Below, piece after piece: positions 33,377-41,380 of a stretch of DNA of 64,000 bases. The position numbers and the translations under genes are program-made. How positions within the stretch are numbered: the first letter of the stretch is position 1; each line of letters starts with the position of its first letter. Below the pieces are notes generated by a model. That model did no database searches. It saw only the letters and a list, made by a program, of their open reading frames with translations, and was not told where the DNA came from. This DNA comes from Streptomyces xanthochromogenes. GTDB lineage: Bacteria; Actinomycetota; Actinomycetes; Streptomycetales; Streptomycetaceae. The stretch covers positions 1-64,000 of the forward strand of contig NZ_BMUZ01000024.1 in NCBI RefSeq assembly GCF_014650455.1, given 5' to 3'.

Positions 33377-34203
33377 GGTGCGGAATCCTCCATTGCTGCC
33401 CGGATCATGGCCAGGGATGCGTCCGGCGACAACGCCACGGCCCTGCCCAGATCGTAGGTCTTCGTATAACTGGCTACCAGGGCCGGACTGTCCAACAGCT
33501 GCCCTGAGTAAGCCGATTCGGTGTACGCGACAGGTGGTGCGTCGGTGAAGGTCATCACCCTGAACGGCCCGTCCATGAGGGGATGGGCACCTTCCGACAT
33601 CGGAATCACCTGCACCACCACGCGATGCTTCTCGATGAGCTGCACAACGTGGGCGAGTTGGGCATGCATGACCGCCGCGTCGCCGACCGACGTGCTCAGC
33701 ACGATCTCGTGGACGATGAACCACACCTCCGGCGGCTCCGGCCCGTCCAGTAGCTGGGCCCGCTCCCGCCGAGTGATGACGCTCTTCTCGATGAACTCCT
33801 CGCTCGCGAACGGACGGGATGACCGGATGAGGGCCCGGGTGTACTCCGGCGTCTGAAGCAACCCCGGCACGATCATCGGCGCGTACTCGCAGATCGTGGC
33901 GGCCATCGCCTCAAGCTCGGCCGCGAGGCGGAAATACTCCGCATGCTGCGAGGCCTGCTCCATCGCCTCGCACATCCGGGTCAGAATCCCGTCCGTATGC
34001 AGCACGGCGTCAAGCAGCTTGGCCATTTCCATGGGGGGACGGCGGGTCGCGTTCTCCATCTGGCCGATGTACGCGCCCGAGCAGAAGACGAGCGCGCCGA
34101 GTTCGTCCTGGGAGAGACCGGCGGCCTTCCGCTTGCCTCGTAGTTCGGCTCCGTAGAACGCGCGCGGTGAGTCCCAGGGGTTGAGGTCATTGGGGCGGGT
34201 CAT
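33373..34203 (-). CDS. XRE-family regulator with DUF5753-type C-terminal domain
   Basis: This 276-residue protein has a helix-turn-helix at 18-75 (LRGKRKAAGLSQDELGALVF, GAYIGQMENATRRPPMEMAK). The larger C-terminal domain includes YAPMIVPGLLQTPEYTRALI, the DUF5753 signature. The ATG at 34203 has AAGGGAG. It is the upstream partner of the DUF397 gene. The palindrome at 34285-34299 is a likely operator. Confidence 0.9.
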   Translation of the reverse strand: MTRPNDLNPWDSPRAFYGAELRGKRKAAGLSQDELGALVFCSGAYIGQMENATRRPPMEMAKLLDAVLHTDGILTRMCEAMEQASQHAEYFRLAAELEAMAATICEYAPMIVPGLLQTPEYTRALIRSSRPFASEEFIEKSVITRRERAQLLDGPEPPEVWFIVHEIVLSTSVGDAAVMHAQLAHVVQLIEKHRVVVQVIPMSEGAHPLMDGPFRVMTFTDAPPVAYTESAYSGQLLDSPALVASYTKTYDLGRAVALSPDASLAMIRAAMEDSAP

Positions 34204-34284
34204 GGTCAACTCCCTTGTGCGTTCAGCGCGTTGCCGAGTGCCGCCGTACGGCACACGAGCGTAGCGGCGCCTGGTGACGAAGGG

Positions 34285-34299
34285 TTCACGGAACGTGAA
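34285..34299. promoter_or_regulatory. TTCACG-GAA-CGTGAA palindrome
   Basis: A perfect 6-3-6 inverted repeat lies between the XRE gene start (34203) and the divergent permease start (34370). A weaker GTGCCG...CGGCAC repeat lies at 34238-34254. It is a candidate XRE operator. Confidence 0.6.
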
Positions 34300-34369
34300 T
34301 TCACCCATACGGGCCCACCCGGTGCGGCAAACCATTAGATATGCGGCATTACGGCTACTTTCCTGGGTT

Positions 34370-36313
34370 ATGGGAGTTTCGAGTTCCGCCAAGCGGATGC
34401 TGGTCGGACGGCCGCTGGACACCAGCCGCCTGGGCGAGACGCTGCTGCCCAAGCGGCTCGCGCTGCCGATCTTCTGCAGCGACCCGCTCTCGTCCGTCGC
34501 GTACGCCACCGAGGAGATCCTGCTGATCCTCGCGCTCGGTGGCGCGAGCCTGCTGCACCTCACCTGGTACGCGGCCGCGGCCATCGTCTTCCTGCTCGTA
34601 GTGGTGATCGCGTCCTACCGGCAGACCTGCCACGCCTATCCGGGGGGCGGCGGCGCCTACGTCGTCAGTGCCGAGAACCTCGGGCCGACAGCCGCGCTCA
34701 CCGCGGCGAGCGCGCTGCTCGTCGACTACGTACTGACCGTGGCCGTGTCCGTGGTGTCGGGCGTGGCCGCCATCACCTCGGCGATCCCGTCCCTCGCCAC
34801 CCACGAAGTCGCCCTGTCCGTCAGCTTCGTGGTGATCCTGACCCTGATGAACCTGCGCGGGGTCCGCGAGTCCGGGCGGATCTTCGCGATCCCGACGTAC
34901 GGCTTCGTGTGCGTCATCTACCTCATGTTCGCGTTCGCCGTCGTGCGGCTCGCCACCGGCGCCACCATCCGCGCGGAGTCCGCCGACCTGCCCATCCACG
35001 CGGCCGGGAACTACGCCGGGATCGCCGTCGTGCTGCTCGCGCTGCGCGCCTTCGCCTCCGGGTGTACGGCCCTGACGGGTGTGGAGGCGATCAGTAACGG
35101 CGTACCTGCCTTCCAGAAGCCGAAGGCCCGCAACGCCGCCAACACCCTGGCCGCGATGGGCCTGTTGTCGGTGACCATGTTCGCCGGGATCACCACGCTC
35201 GCCATGGTCTACAAGGTCCATGTGGCAGCCGATCCAACGGAGTTGGGACTCCCGGCCGGTACCGCCACCGCCACCGCGCTCGCCCAGATCGCCCGGGCCA
35301 CCTTCGGCAACGTCGACCTGCTCTTCTATCTGGTGCAGGCGTTCACGGCGGGCGTCCTGATCCTCGCGGCCAACACCGCGTTCAACGGCTTCCCGATGCT
35401 CGCCTCGATCCTGGCCCGGGACCGGTACGCGCCGCGCCAGCTCTACAACCGGGGCGACCGGCTCGTCTACTCCAACGGCGTCGTGCTGCTCGCGCTCGCC
35501 GCGATCGCGCTGATCGTGGCGTTCGACGCGCAGCTCACCCGCCTGATCCAGCTGTACATCATCGGCGTCTTCGTGTCGTTCACGCTGTCCCAGGCCGGCA
35601 TGGTCAAGCACTGGCGCAAGGTGCTGGCGACGGACGCGGGCCGTGCGAACCGCCGGCACATCCACCGCGCGCTCGCCATCAACACGGTGGGCGCGACCCT
35701 GACCGGGCTCGTCCTCGTCATCGTGCTGATCACCAAGTTCACGCACGGCGCGTGGCTCGTCATCATCGCGATGCCGATCCTGTTCTTCGGCATGAAGGGC
35801 GTGCGGCGCCACTACGACCAGGTGGCCAGGGAGGTCGCCGTCGAGCCGGATGCCAAGCCGCGCAGGCCCTCGCGCCACCACGCGTTCGTCCTGGTCTCCA
35901 ATGTGCACGCGCCGACCCTGAAGGCGATCGGCTTCGCCCAGGCGCTGCGGCCCGACACCCTGACCGCGCTCACGGTGGCCGCCGACGAGGAGGCGGACCG
36001 GCTGCGCGAGCAGTGGGCCTCGTACGACCTGGGCGTACCGCTGACGATCATCAACTCGCCGTACCGGGAGGTGGTCGGGCCGGTCCTCGCCCATGTGAAG
36101 GAGACGGCGGACGCGGACCCGAGCGCGATGGTGTCGGTGGTGATCCCCGAGTACATCGTGGGCCACTGGTGGGAGCAGCCGCTGCACAACCAGAACGCGT
36201 TCCGCCTGAAGGCCCGGCTGCTCTTCATGCCCGGCGTGACCGTGATCGACGTGCCGTACCGGCTGGAGTCGGCGAAGGGGAAGGGCGAGCGGAAGCAGCC
36301 AGCCGAGCGCTGA
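34370..36313 (+). CDS. APC-family permease related to the potassium importer KimA
   Basis: This 647-residue protein has about 12 membrane helices in the first 460 residues and a cytoplasmic alpha/beta domain at the end. The opening LLPKRLALPIFCSDPLSSVA and YATEEILLILALGG, then AYPGGGGAYVVS, match the KimA/YdaO group. That group includes K+ importers controlled by cyclic di-AMP, though other APC members with this tail remain uncharacterised. No cyclic-di-AMP riboswitch was seen in the 57-166 bp upstream. The ATG at 34370 was chosen by homology, and the ribosome site is poor (CCTGGGTT). Confidence 0.82.
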   Translation: MGVSSSAKRMLVGRPLDTSRLGETLLPKRLALPIFCSDPLSSVAYATEEILLILALGGASLLHLTWYAAAAIVFLLVVVIASYRQTCHAYPGGGGAYVVSAENLGPTAALTAASALLVDYVLTVAVSVVSGVAAITSAIPSLATHEVALSVSFVVILTLMNLRGVRESGRIFAIPTYGFVCVIYLMFAFAVVRLATGATIRAESADLPIHAAGNYAGIAVVLLALRAFASGCTALTGVEAISNGVPAFQKPKARNAANTLAAMGLLSVTMFAGITTLAMVYKVHVAADPTELGLPAGTATATALAQIARATFGNVDLLFYLVQAFTAGVLILAANTAFNGFPMLASILARDRYAPRQLYNRGDRLVYSNGVVLLALAAIALIVAFDAQLTRLIQLYIIGVFVSFTLSQAGMVKHWRKVLATDAGRANRRHIHRALAINTVGATLTGLVLVIVLITKFTHGAWLVIIAMPILFFGMKGVRRHYDQVAREVAVEPDAKPRRPSRHHAFVLVSNVHAPTLKAIGFAQALRPDTLTALTVAADEEADRLREQWASYDLGVPLTIINSPYREVVGPVLAHVKETADADPSAMVSVVIPEYIVGHWWEQPLHNQNAFRLKARLLFMPGVTVIDVPYRLESAKGKGERKQPAER

Positions 36314-36379
36314 GCCCATCGGACCGGCCCCGCTCCAAGCCCCCGGCCGGGCCCGAACCGTGGCGCCGGGTCGCTCGGC

Positions 36380-36446
36380 CCGGGCCCGGCCCGTAGAACC
36401 TGCCCCGGGCCCGGCCCGTAGTACCCGCCCCGGGCCCGGCCCGTAG
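36380..36446 (+). repeat. Three-copy 25 bp tandem repeat after the permease gene
   Basis: CCGGGCCCGGCCCGTAG occurs at 36380-36396, 36405-36421 and 36430-36446. The GGGCCCGGCCC core is self-complementary and may help stop transcription. The rest of 36314-36587 shows no gene. Confidence 0.8.
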
Positions 36447-36587
36447 TACTCGAGAGCCACCCCTACCCCCGGGGAGCCACCCGCCAAGTGAGCTCCCCAG
36501 CGCGACGCCGACGAGGGCCATCGCTTCGTAACTTCCTTACCGACAGCACCGCTTCACCCCGGTCACTTCGGTACGGAAGGCCTCCTC

Positions 36588-37619
36588 ATGGCGTCGCGCC
36601 GCCCACCCGAGCAACAGGATTCCGACGGCAGAACCCCGCGCCCCGCACCCCCGCGCCCCGCCCGCCCGCGCTCCGGTCGGCTGCGGCGCACCCTGATCGC
36701 CGGTCTCGTCGCCGCCTCGGTCGCGGTGCCGCTGTCGGGCGCGGCCCGCCCGGAGGCGGTGCCCGCGCCCGCCCCGGCGGCGCTCGCCCCGCTCTCCCTC
36801 GCCGGGCTCGACGCCCGGTACGCGGCCAACCGGGGCACCATCCTGGACGCCGAGAGGATGGCCGAGGACCACGGAAACCTGCGCAGGGCACGGGCGTTGG
36901 AGGCGATGGCCGCATCGGACCGGCACTTCCTCTCCTTCGACGGGCGCGACGGCGGCCGCACCGCCGAGGTCTTCGGCGACCTGGCGCACGCCGAGCGGAT
37001 CGCGGTCCTCGTCCCCGGCTCGGACACCAGCCTCGACCGCTACGGGCGACTGCGCGACGGGGCTGGGGCCCTGGCGGACCAGCTGGGCCCGCGCGCGGCC
37101 GTCATCGCCTGGATGGGGTACGAGGCACCGGCCACGATCAGCCCCGAGGTCCTCACTTCGGGCCGCGCCGCAGTCGGAGCCTCCCAACTCGCCTCATTCG
37201 TAGAGACGTTGAGGTCCGCCGCGCCGGTCGCCCGCATCTCCCTCCTCTGCCACTCCTACGGCTCGGTGGTGTGCGCGCGGGCGGCGTCCGGGGCCGAGGT
37301 GTCCGACATCGTCCTCTACGGCAGCCCCGGTACGGGCTTCGACACCGCCGCCGCGCTGCACACCGGCGCCACCGTGTGGGCAGGCCGGGGCGGCGACGAC
37401 TGGGTGGCCGATGTTCCGCACGTCAGGGTCGAACTCCCCTTCTGCACAGTGGGGTTCGGAACCGACCCCGTGTCGCGGCACTTCGGGGCGCACCTCTTCG
37501 ACGCGGGCCCCGGAGGGCACAGCGACTACCTGCGGCCCGGGTCCGTACCACTGCGCAACCTCGCCCGGATCGTGAACGGCCGGACGTCACAGCAGGCGCG
37601 GGAGGCCCGCCATGCGTGA
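36588..37619 (+). CDS. Secreted alpha/beta hydrolase (DUF1023 type)
   Basis: This 343-residue protein has a Pro/Arg-rich N-terminus and signal-type segment (LIAGLVAASVAVPLSGAARP). The DUF1023 hydrolase domain has HAERIAVLVPGSDTSLDRY (oxyanion region), the nucleophile in LLCHSYGSVVC and a C-terminal GGHSDYL His. Homologues are exported esterase- or lipase-like proteins of unknown substrate. Its 3' end overlaps the acyltransferase start by 8 bp, so the two are cotranslated. Confidence 0.85.
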   Translation: MASRRPPEQQDSDGRTPRPAPPRPARPRSGRLRRTLIAGLVAASVAVPLSGAARPEAVPAPAPAALAPLSLAGLDARYAANRGTILDAERMAEDHGNLRRARALEAMAASDRHFLSFDGRDGGRTAEVFGDLAHAERIAVLVPGSDTSLDRYGRLRDGAGALADQLGPRAAVIAWMGYEAPATISPEVLTSGRAAVGASQLASFVETLRSAAPVARISLLCHSYGSVVCARAASGAEVSDIVLYGSPGTGFDTAAALHTGATVWAGRGGDDWVADVPHVRVELPFCTVGFGTDPVSRHFGAHLFDAGPGGHSDYLRPGSVPLRNLARIVNGRTSQQAREARHA

Positions 37620-38817
37620 AACCGGCAGACGGGCGACGGGCGTGCGTGAACTCGTCCGGCGCATCGAGGCGGCGACCCCGCCCGACCGGGACCGTGCCGT
37701 GGACGCGCTGCGCGCCCTCGCCATCCTCGGGGTGGTGCTCGGCCACTGGCTGGTCACGGCACTCGTCGTCGACAGCGGCACGGTCCACGGCGCGAGCCCG
37801 CTCCAGTACCTGCCCCAACTGGCGCCCATGTCCTGGGCGTTCCAGACCCTGGCCGTGTTCTTCCTGGTGGGCGGGCAGGTCGCCACGAAGAGCTACGTCG
37901 GCGCCCGCGCCCGGGGCGAGACGTACGGGCGGTGGCTGCGGGCCCGGCTCGGCAGGCTGTTCCGGCCGGTGGCGGCGGTGCTCGTGGTGTGGCTGGTCGC
38001 GGCGGCGGGCCTGCTCGTCTCGGGCGTCGGCCCCGACACCCTGCACACCCTGATCAAACTGGTCCTGTCCCCGCTGTGGTTCCTGCTGGTCTTCGCGGCC
38101 CTGACGGCGGCGACCCCGCTCGTCTCGCGGATGCACCCGCTGTGGCCGCTCGCGGTCGTCCTGTACGTGGACGTGTACCGCTTCGGACAGGACGGCGCCG
38201 CCTCGGCCGGCTGGCTGAACCTGCCGGCGGGCTGGCTGGTGCCGTACAGCCTGGGCGCGCTGTGGGCCAGGCGCGGTGCGGGCACGTCTGCGCGCACGAC
38301 GGGCTGGGTGCTGCTGGTGGGCGGCGCCGGGGCCACGGCCCTGCTCGTACGGTTCGCGGGATACCCCGCGTCCATGGTCGGGGTGCCGGGCGCGGCGATG
38401 TCCAACCTGAACCCGCCGACGCTGGCCGCCGTCACCTTCGGGCTCGCCCAGTGCGGCGCGGCGCTGCTGCTGCTCGGGCCGCTGCGCCGGGTGCTGCGCA
38501 GGCCCGCGCTGTGGGCTGCGGTGGCCCTGGTGAACCTGTCCGCGATGACGGTCTTCCTGTGGCACCAGACCTCGATGATCGCGGTCACCTGCCTCGGGCT
38601 GCTCGCGGGAGACGCGCTGCCCGGACTGCACACCGTGCCCGACGGCAGCGGCTGGGTGCCGGCCCGGCTGTGCTGGCTGCCGGTGTTCGCGCTGATGCTG
38701 GCGCTGTGTTGGCGCACGTTCCGTACGTACGAACAGCCGGGGCGCCGGACCTCGCGCGTGGTGCGCGAGGGGCGTCCGATCGGGACGCGGGAGACGAGGG
38801 GGATGCGGCGTGCCTAG
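37612..38817 (+). CDS. Acyltransferase-3 family membrane protein
   Basis: This 401-residue protein has about 10 membrane helices. The N-terminal DRAVDALRALAILGVVLGHW contains the family's catalytic-type His in GHW, and a conserved VFFLVGGQVATKSY motif follows. FLWHQTSMIA near the end is also typical. The family moves acyl groups onto sugars, lipids or antibiotics at the membrane. It is cotranslated with the DUF1023 hydrolase and followed by overlap with the kinase gene. Confidence 0.87.
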   Translation: MRETGRRATGVRELVRRIEAATPPDRDRAVDALRALAILGVVLGHWLVTALVVDSGTVHGASPLQYLPQLAPMSWAFQTLAVFFLVGGQVATKSYVGARARGETYGRWLRARLGRLFRPVAAVLVVWLVAAAGLLVSGVGPDTLHTLIKLVLSPLWFLLVFAALTAATPLVSRMHPLWPLAVVLYVDVYRFGQDGAASAGWLNLPAGWLVPYSLGALWARRGAGTSARTTGWVLLVGGAGATALLVRFAGYPASMVGVPGAAMSNLNPPTLAAVTFGLAQCGAALLLLGPLRRVLRRPALWAAVALVNLSAMTVFLWHQTSMIAVTCLGLLAGDALPGLHTVPDGSGWVPARLCWLPVFALMLALCWRTFRTYEQPGRRTSRVVREGRPIGTRETRGMRRA

Positions 38818-40174
38818 GGTGAGCGTCGTGAAGACGGGGGACGGCGGAAGCGGGCGCGGGATCAGGGAGACGGCGGGGGACCGGCTGCGGGCGGTGGCGC
38901 GCGCCCTGCGGCAGGATCTGCTGACCGTGCCGGAGCCGGTGACGGAGCGGGGCCGGGCGACGGAGGGCTGGCTCGCGTGGCGACCGGCCCTCGTCGTGCC
39001 GCTGATGATCGGCGCCGTGATCGTGATGGTGGGCGGCACCGACGAGTACGCCCACCGGTTCCACCTGGGGGTGCAGGCGGGGGTGGCGCTCGCCGGGGTG
39101 CAGTCGGGGGCGCTGGTCGCGGCCCTGTACCGGCCGCTGGCGGCGTGGTGGGTGACGACGGCGGTCACGCTCGTCGCCGGGGTGTGGGCGGGGGGCCGGG
39201 CCGATCCGGCCGTGCTCTATCCGTGGAGCGGCGTTGGGGTCGGGATCTCCGCCCTGATCCTCTTCTTCGTCGCGATCACGCACCGGCCGAGGGTCGCGAT
39301 CGAGACATCCGTGATCGGCTACGGCGCGGGCATGCTGTGCGTGGCCCTCGCGGGGGAGCGGCACAACTCGCCGAGCGGCGGCCTCGCGCTCGTGCTGTTC
39401 GCGATCGCCGTCGTGGTGGGCGCCGCGCTGCGCGGACGGCGGGTGGCACGCAAGCAGCTCGTCGCACAGGAGGAGATCACCGCCGAGGAACGCGCCCGGC
39501 GCACCCTGCTCGAAGAGCGCAGCCGCATCGCACGGGAGCTGCACGATGTGGTGGCCCACCACATGTCGGTGATCTCCATACAGGCGCAGGTCGCCCCGCA
39601 CCTGGTGGCGGACCCGTCCGACGAGCTGCGCGAGAACCTGGCGGGCATCCGGCAGAACGCGGTCGAGGCGCTGACCGAGCTGCGCCGGGTGCTCGGCGTG
39701 CTGCGCTCGGAGGACCCGTCGGCGGAGGCCGTGCGGCACGCCCCGCAGCCCTCGCTCGACCGGCTCGACGAGCTGGTCGCCAACGTCCGGGGCGCGGGCC
39801 TTTCCGTCACCACGGACGTCCTCGGCACCCGGCGCCCGCTCTCGCCCGGGGTGGAGCTGTCCGCCTTCCGCATCGTGCAGGAGGCGCTGAGCAACGCGAT
39901 GCGGCACGCGCCGGGCGCCGCGGTACGGATACTGATCGCCTACCACCGGGCCGGGCTCGCGGTGCGGGTCACCAACACCGCACCGGGCCGCCCGGTCGCC
40001 CCGTCGCCCGGGGCCGGGCACGGGCTGCTCGGGATGCGGGAGCGTACTGCGATGCTGGGCGGCGAGCTGGCCGTGGGCGCCACGCCGGACGGGGGGTACG
40101 AAGTGAGCGCGACGCTTCCACTGGAGCCGCAGCCGGCGGAGCCGCTTTCCTTGGAGCCGGAGGACAGGCCGTGA
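38810..40174 (+). CDS. NarL-type sensor histidine kinase
   Basis: This 454-residue protein starts at GTG 38810 (behind GAGGGGG) and overlaps the acyltransferase by 8 bp. Four to six membrane helices lie within 50-200, followed by a HisKA_3 dimerisation domain with phospho-His in IARELHDVVAHHMSVI. A compact HATPase domain follows (FRIVQEALSNAMRHAPG and GHGLLGMRERTAMLGG). It has no large external sensor domain, so it probably senses within the membrane. The partner regulator follows with a 4 bp overlap. Confidence 0.92.
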   Translation: MPRVSVVKTGDGGSGRGIRETAGDRLRAVARALRQDLLTVPEPVTERGRATEGWLAWRPALVVPLMIGAVIVMVGGTDEYAHRFHLGVQAGVALAGVQSGALVAALYRPLAAWWVTTAVTLVAGVWAGGRADPAVLYPWSGVGVGISALILFFVAITHRPRVAIETSVIGYGAGMLCVALAGERHNSPSGGLALVLFAIAVVVGAALRGRRVARKQLVAQEEITAEERARRTLLEERSRIARELHDVVAHHMSVISIQAQVAPHLVADPSDELRENLAGIRQNAVEALTELRRVLGVLRSEDPSAEAVRHAPQPSLDRLDELVANVRGAGLSVTTDVLGTRRPLSPGVELSAFRIVQEALSNAMRHAPGAAVRILIAYHRAGLAVRVTNTAPGRPVAPSPGAGHGLLGMRERTAMLGGELAVGATPDGGYEVSATLPLEPQPAEPLSLEPEDRP

Positions 40175-40833
40175 CGATCCGGGTGCTGATAGCCGACGAC
40201 CAGGTGATGGTCCGTCAGGGATTCACGGTGCTGCTCAACGCGGAGCCGGACATCGAGGTGGTCGGGCAGGCCGTCAACGGCCTCGAAGCGGTGGCCCGCG
40301 CGGCCGAACTCGCCCCCGACGTCGTCCTGATGGACATCCGCATGCCGGAGCTCGGCGGCATCGAGGCGACGCGGCGCATCACCGAGGTGGCCGGGTCGCC
40401 CGTCAAGGTCCTGGTGCTGACCACCTTCGACCTCGACGAGTACGTGTACGAGGCGCTGCGCGCGGGAGCGTCCGGCTTCCTCCTGAAGGACGCCTCCGCC
40501 GATGAACTCGCCCACGCGGTCCGGGTGGTGGCGGCGGGCGAAGCGCTGCTCGCCCCGAACATCACCAAGCGCCTGATCGCCGAGTTCTCCCGGCTCAGCC
40601 AGACGCCGAAGGCCCCGCTGAAGGAGCGGGTGGGGGCGCTGACGGAGCGCGAGACGGAGGTCCTCGCGCTGATCGCGCAGGGCCTGTCGAACGCCGAGAT
40701 AGCCGGCGCGCTGGTCCTCGCCGAGCAGACGGTGAAGACCCATGTCGGCCGGATTCTGGTCAAGTTGGGGGTGCGCGACCGTACGCAGGCGGCGGTGTAC
40801 GCGTACGAGTCCCGCCTGGTGACTCCGTCCTGA
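40171..40833 (+). CDS. NarL/FixJ-family response regulator
   Basis: This 220-residue protein starts at GTG 40171, behind GGAGGACAGGCC. The receiver has DD at 9-10, phospho-Asp in VVLMDIRMPELGG, Thr in VLTTFD and Lys in FLLKDAS. A LuxR-type helix-turn-helix (LTEREIEV-like LTERETEVLALIAQGLSNAE, then EQTVKTHVGRIL) follows. It is the partner of the upstream kinase. All four genes 36588-40833 overlap, so the hydrolase, acyltransferase and two-component system form one operon. Confidence 0.93.
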   Translation: MTIRVLIADDQVMVRQGFTVLLNAEPDIEVVGQAVNGLEAVARAAELAPDVVLMDIRMPELGGIEATRRITEVAGSPVKVLVLTTFDLDEYVYEALRAGASGFLLKDASADELAHAVRVVAAGEALLAPNITKRLIAEFSRLSQTPKAPLKERVGALTERETEVLALIAQGLSNAEIAGALVLAEQTVKTHVGRILVKLGVRDRTQAAVYAYESRLVTPS

Positions 40834-40992
40834 CCGCTCTGTTCTCCGCCGGTCCGCCCGGTGTCGGGGCACGGGGCGGACAGGGGAACCGTAGGGGTCG
40901 ATCTCGGCCGTTCGGGCGATCGGGATGGGCCGGACCTCTATCTGGGTAGCCACCCATGTGGTACGCCATGCGGACCATCGAGAGGAAGACCG

Positions 40993-41082
40993 ATGCAGTG
41001 CACGAACTGCGGACAGCTGATGACGACGACACAGGACGGCTGGTGGATCTGCTACCCCTGCGGGACTTCCCAGCCTGCGTAG
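40993..41082 (+). CDS. 29-residue zinc-ribbon miniprotein
   Basis: ATG 40993 stands 6 bases after AGAGGAAG. The product, MQCTNCGQLMTTTQDGWWIC followed by YPCGTSQPA, has two CxxC knuckles spaced for one zinc ion. It is too small for enzymatic work and may be a regulator or protein-binding knuckle. A second zinc-knuckle frame overlaps it out of phase. Confidence 0.65.
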   Translation: MQCTNCGQLMTTTQDGWWICYPCGTSQPA

Positions 41083-41309
41083 ACGCGGTTGACCCGGCCT
41101 GCCCCCGGTGTGCGGCTGACCTCACCAGGGCCCGCGGCGATTGGCGCGCGTGCCCGGAATGTGAGTACGAGATGGACGCCGACGCCGTCCGTCTCTATCA
41201 GCTCTTGTCGGCCGCGTTTGAAGCACAACCGAAAGAGTTCTTCGACTGGGTCGAACGCCGGAGGGACAGGCTCCGGGACGAGGAACCGATCTGGCAGCGC
41301 CGGCCGTAG
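41043..41309 (+). CDS. Second zinc-knuckle protein, overlapping out of frame
   Basis: From GTG 41043, preceded by AGGACGG, the frame gives 88 residues. A short lead is followed by CPRCAADLTRARGDWRACPE with CxxC pairs, then YEMDADAVRLYQLLSAAFEA and a charged end (RRRDRLRDEEPIWQRRP). The coding look is good from about 41090. Either it is translated by coupling from the miniprotein gene, or the two are one gene split by a frameshift (natural or a sequence error). Confidence 0.5.
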   Translation: MDLLPLRDFPACVDAVDPACPRCAADLTRARGDWRACPECEYEMDADAVRLYQLLSAAFEAQPKEFFDWVERRRDRLRDEEPIWQRRP

Positions 41310-41321
41310 CGGGCGGTGCGC

Positions 41322-41369
41322 GAACGGCCCCGGCCACCCGTCGTACAGGACGGGCGGCCGGGGCCGTTC
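41322..41369. terminator. Bidirectional terminator between zinc-knuckle gene and mgtA
   Basis: Two 21-base arms, 41322-41342 and 41349-41369, pair with one mismatch around GTACAG. The arms begin GAACGGCCCCGGCC. The hairpin lies between two convergent stops. Confidence 0.85.
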
Positions 41370-41380
41370 GTGACGCGTGG

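Noticed and set aside
34204..34369. Cyclic-di-AMP riboswitch before the KimA-like gene
   Set aside because: The leader is short and lacks the conserved GG-rich motifs of ydaO riboswitches. Only palindromes were seen.
34355..36487. 710-codon minus-strand frame opposite the KimA-like gene
   Set aside because: Asp/Gly/Arg-rich antisense shadow of a clear membrane protein.
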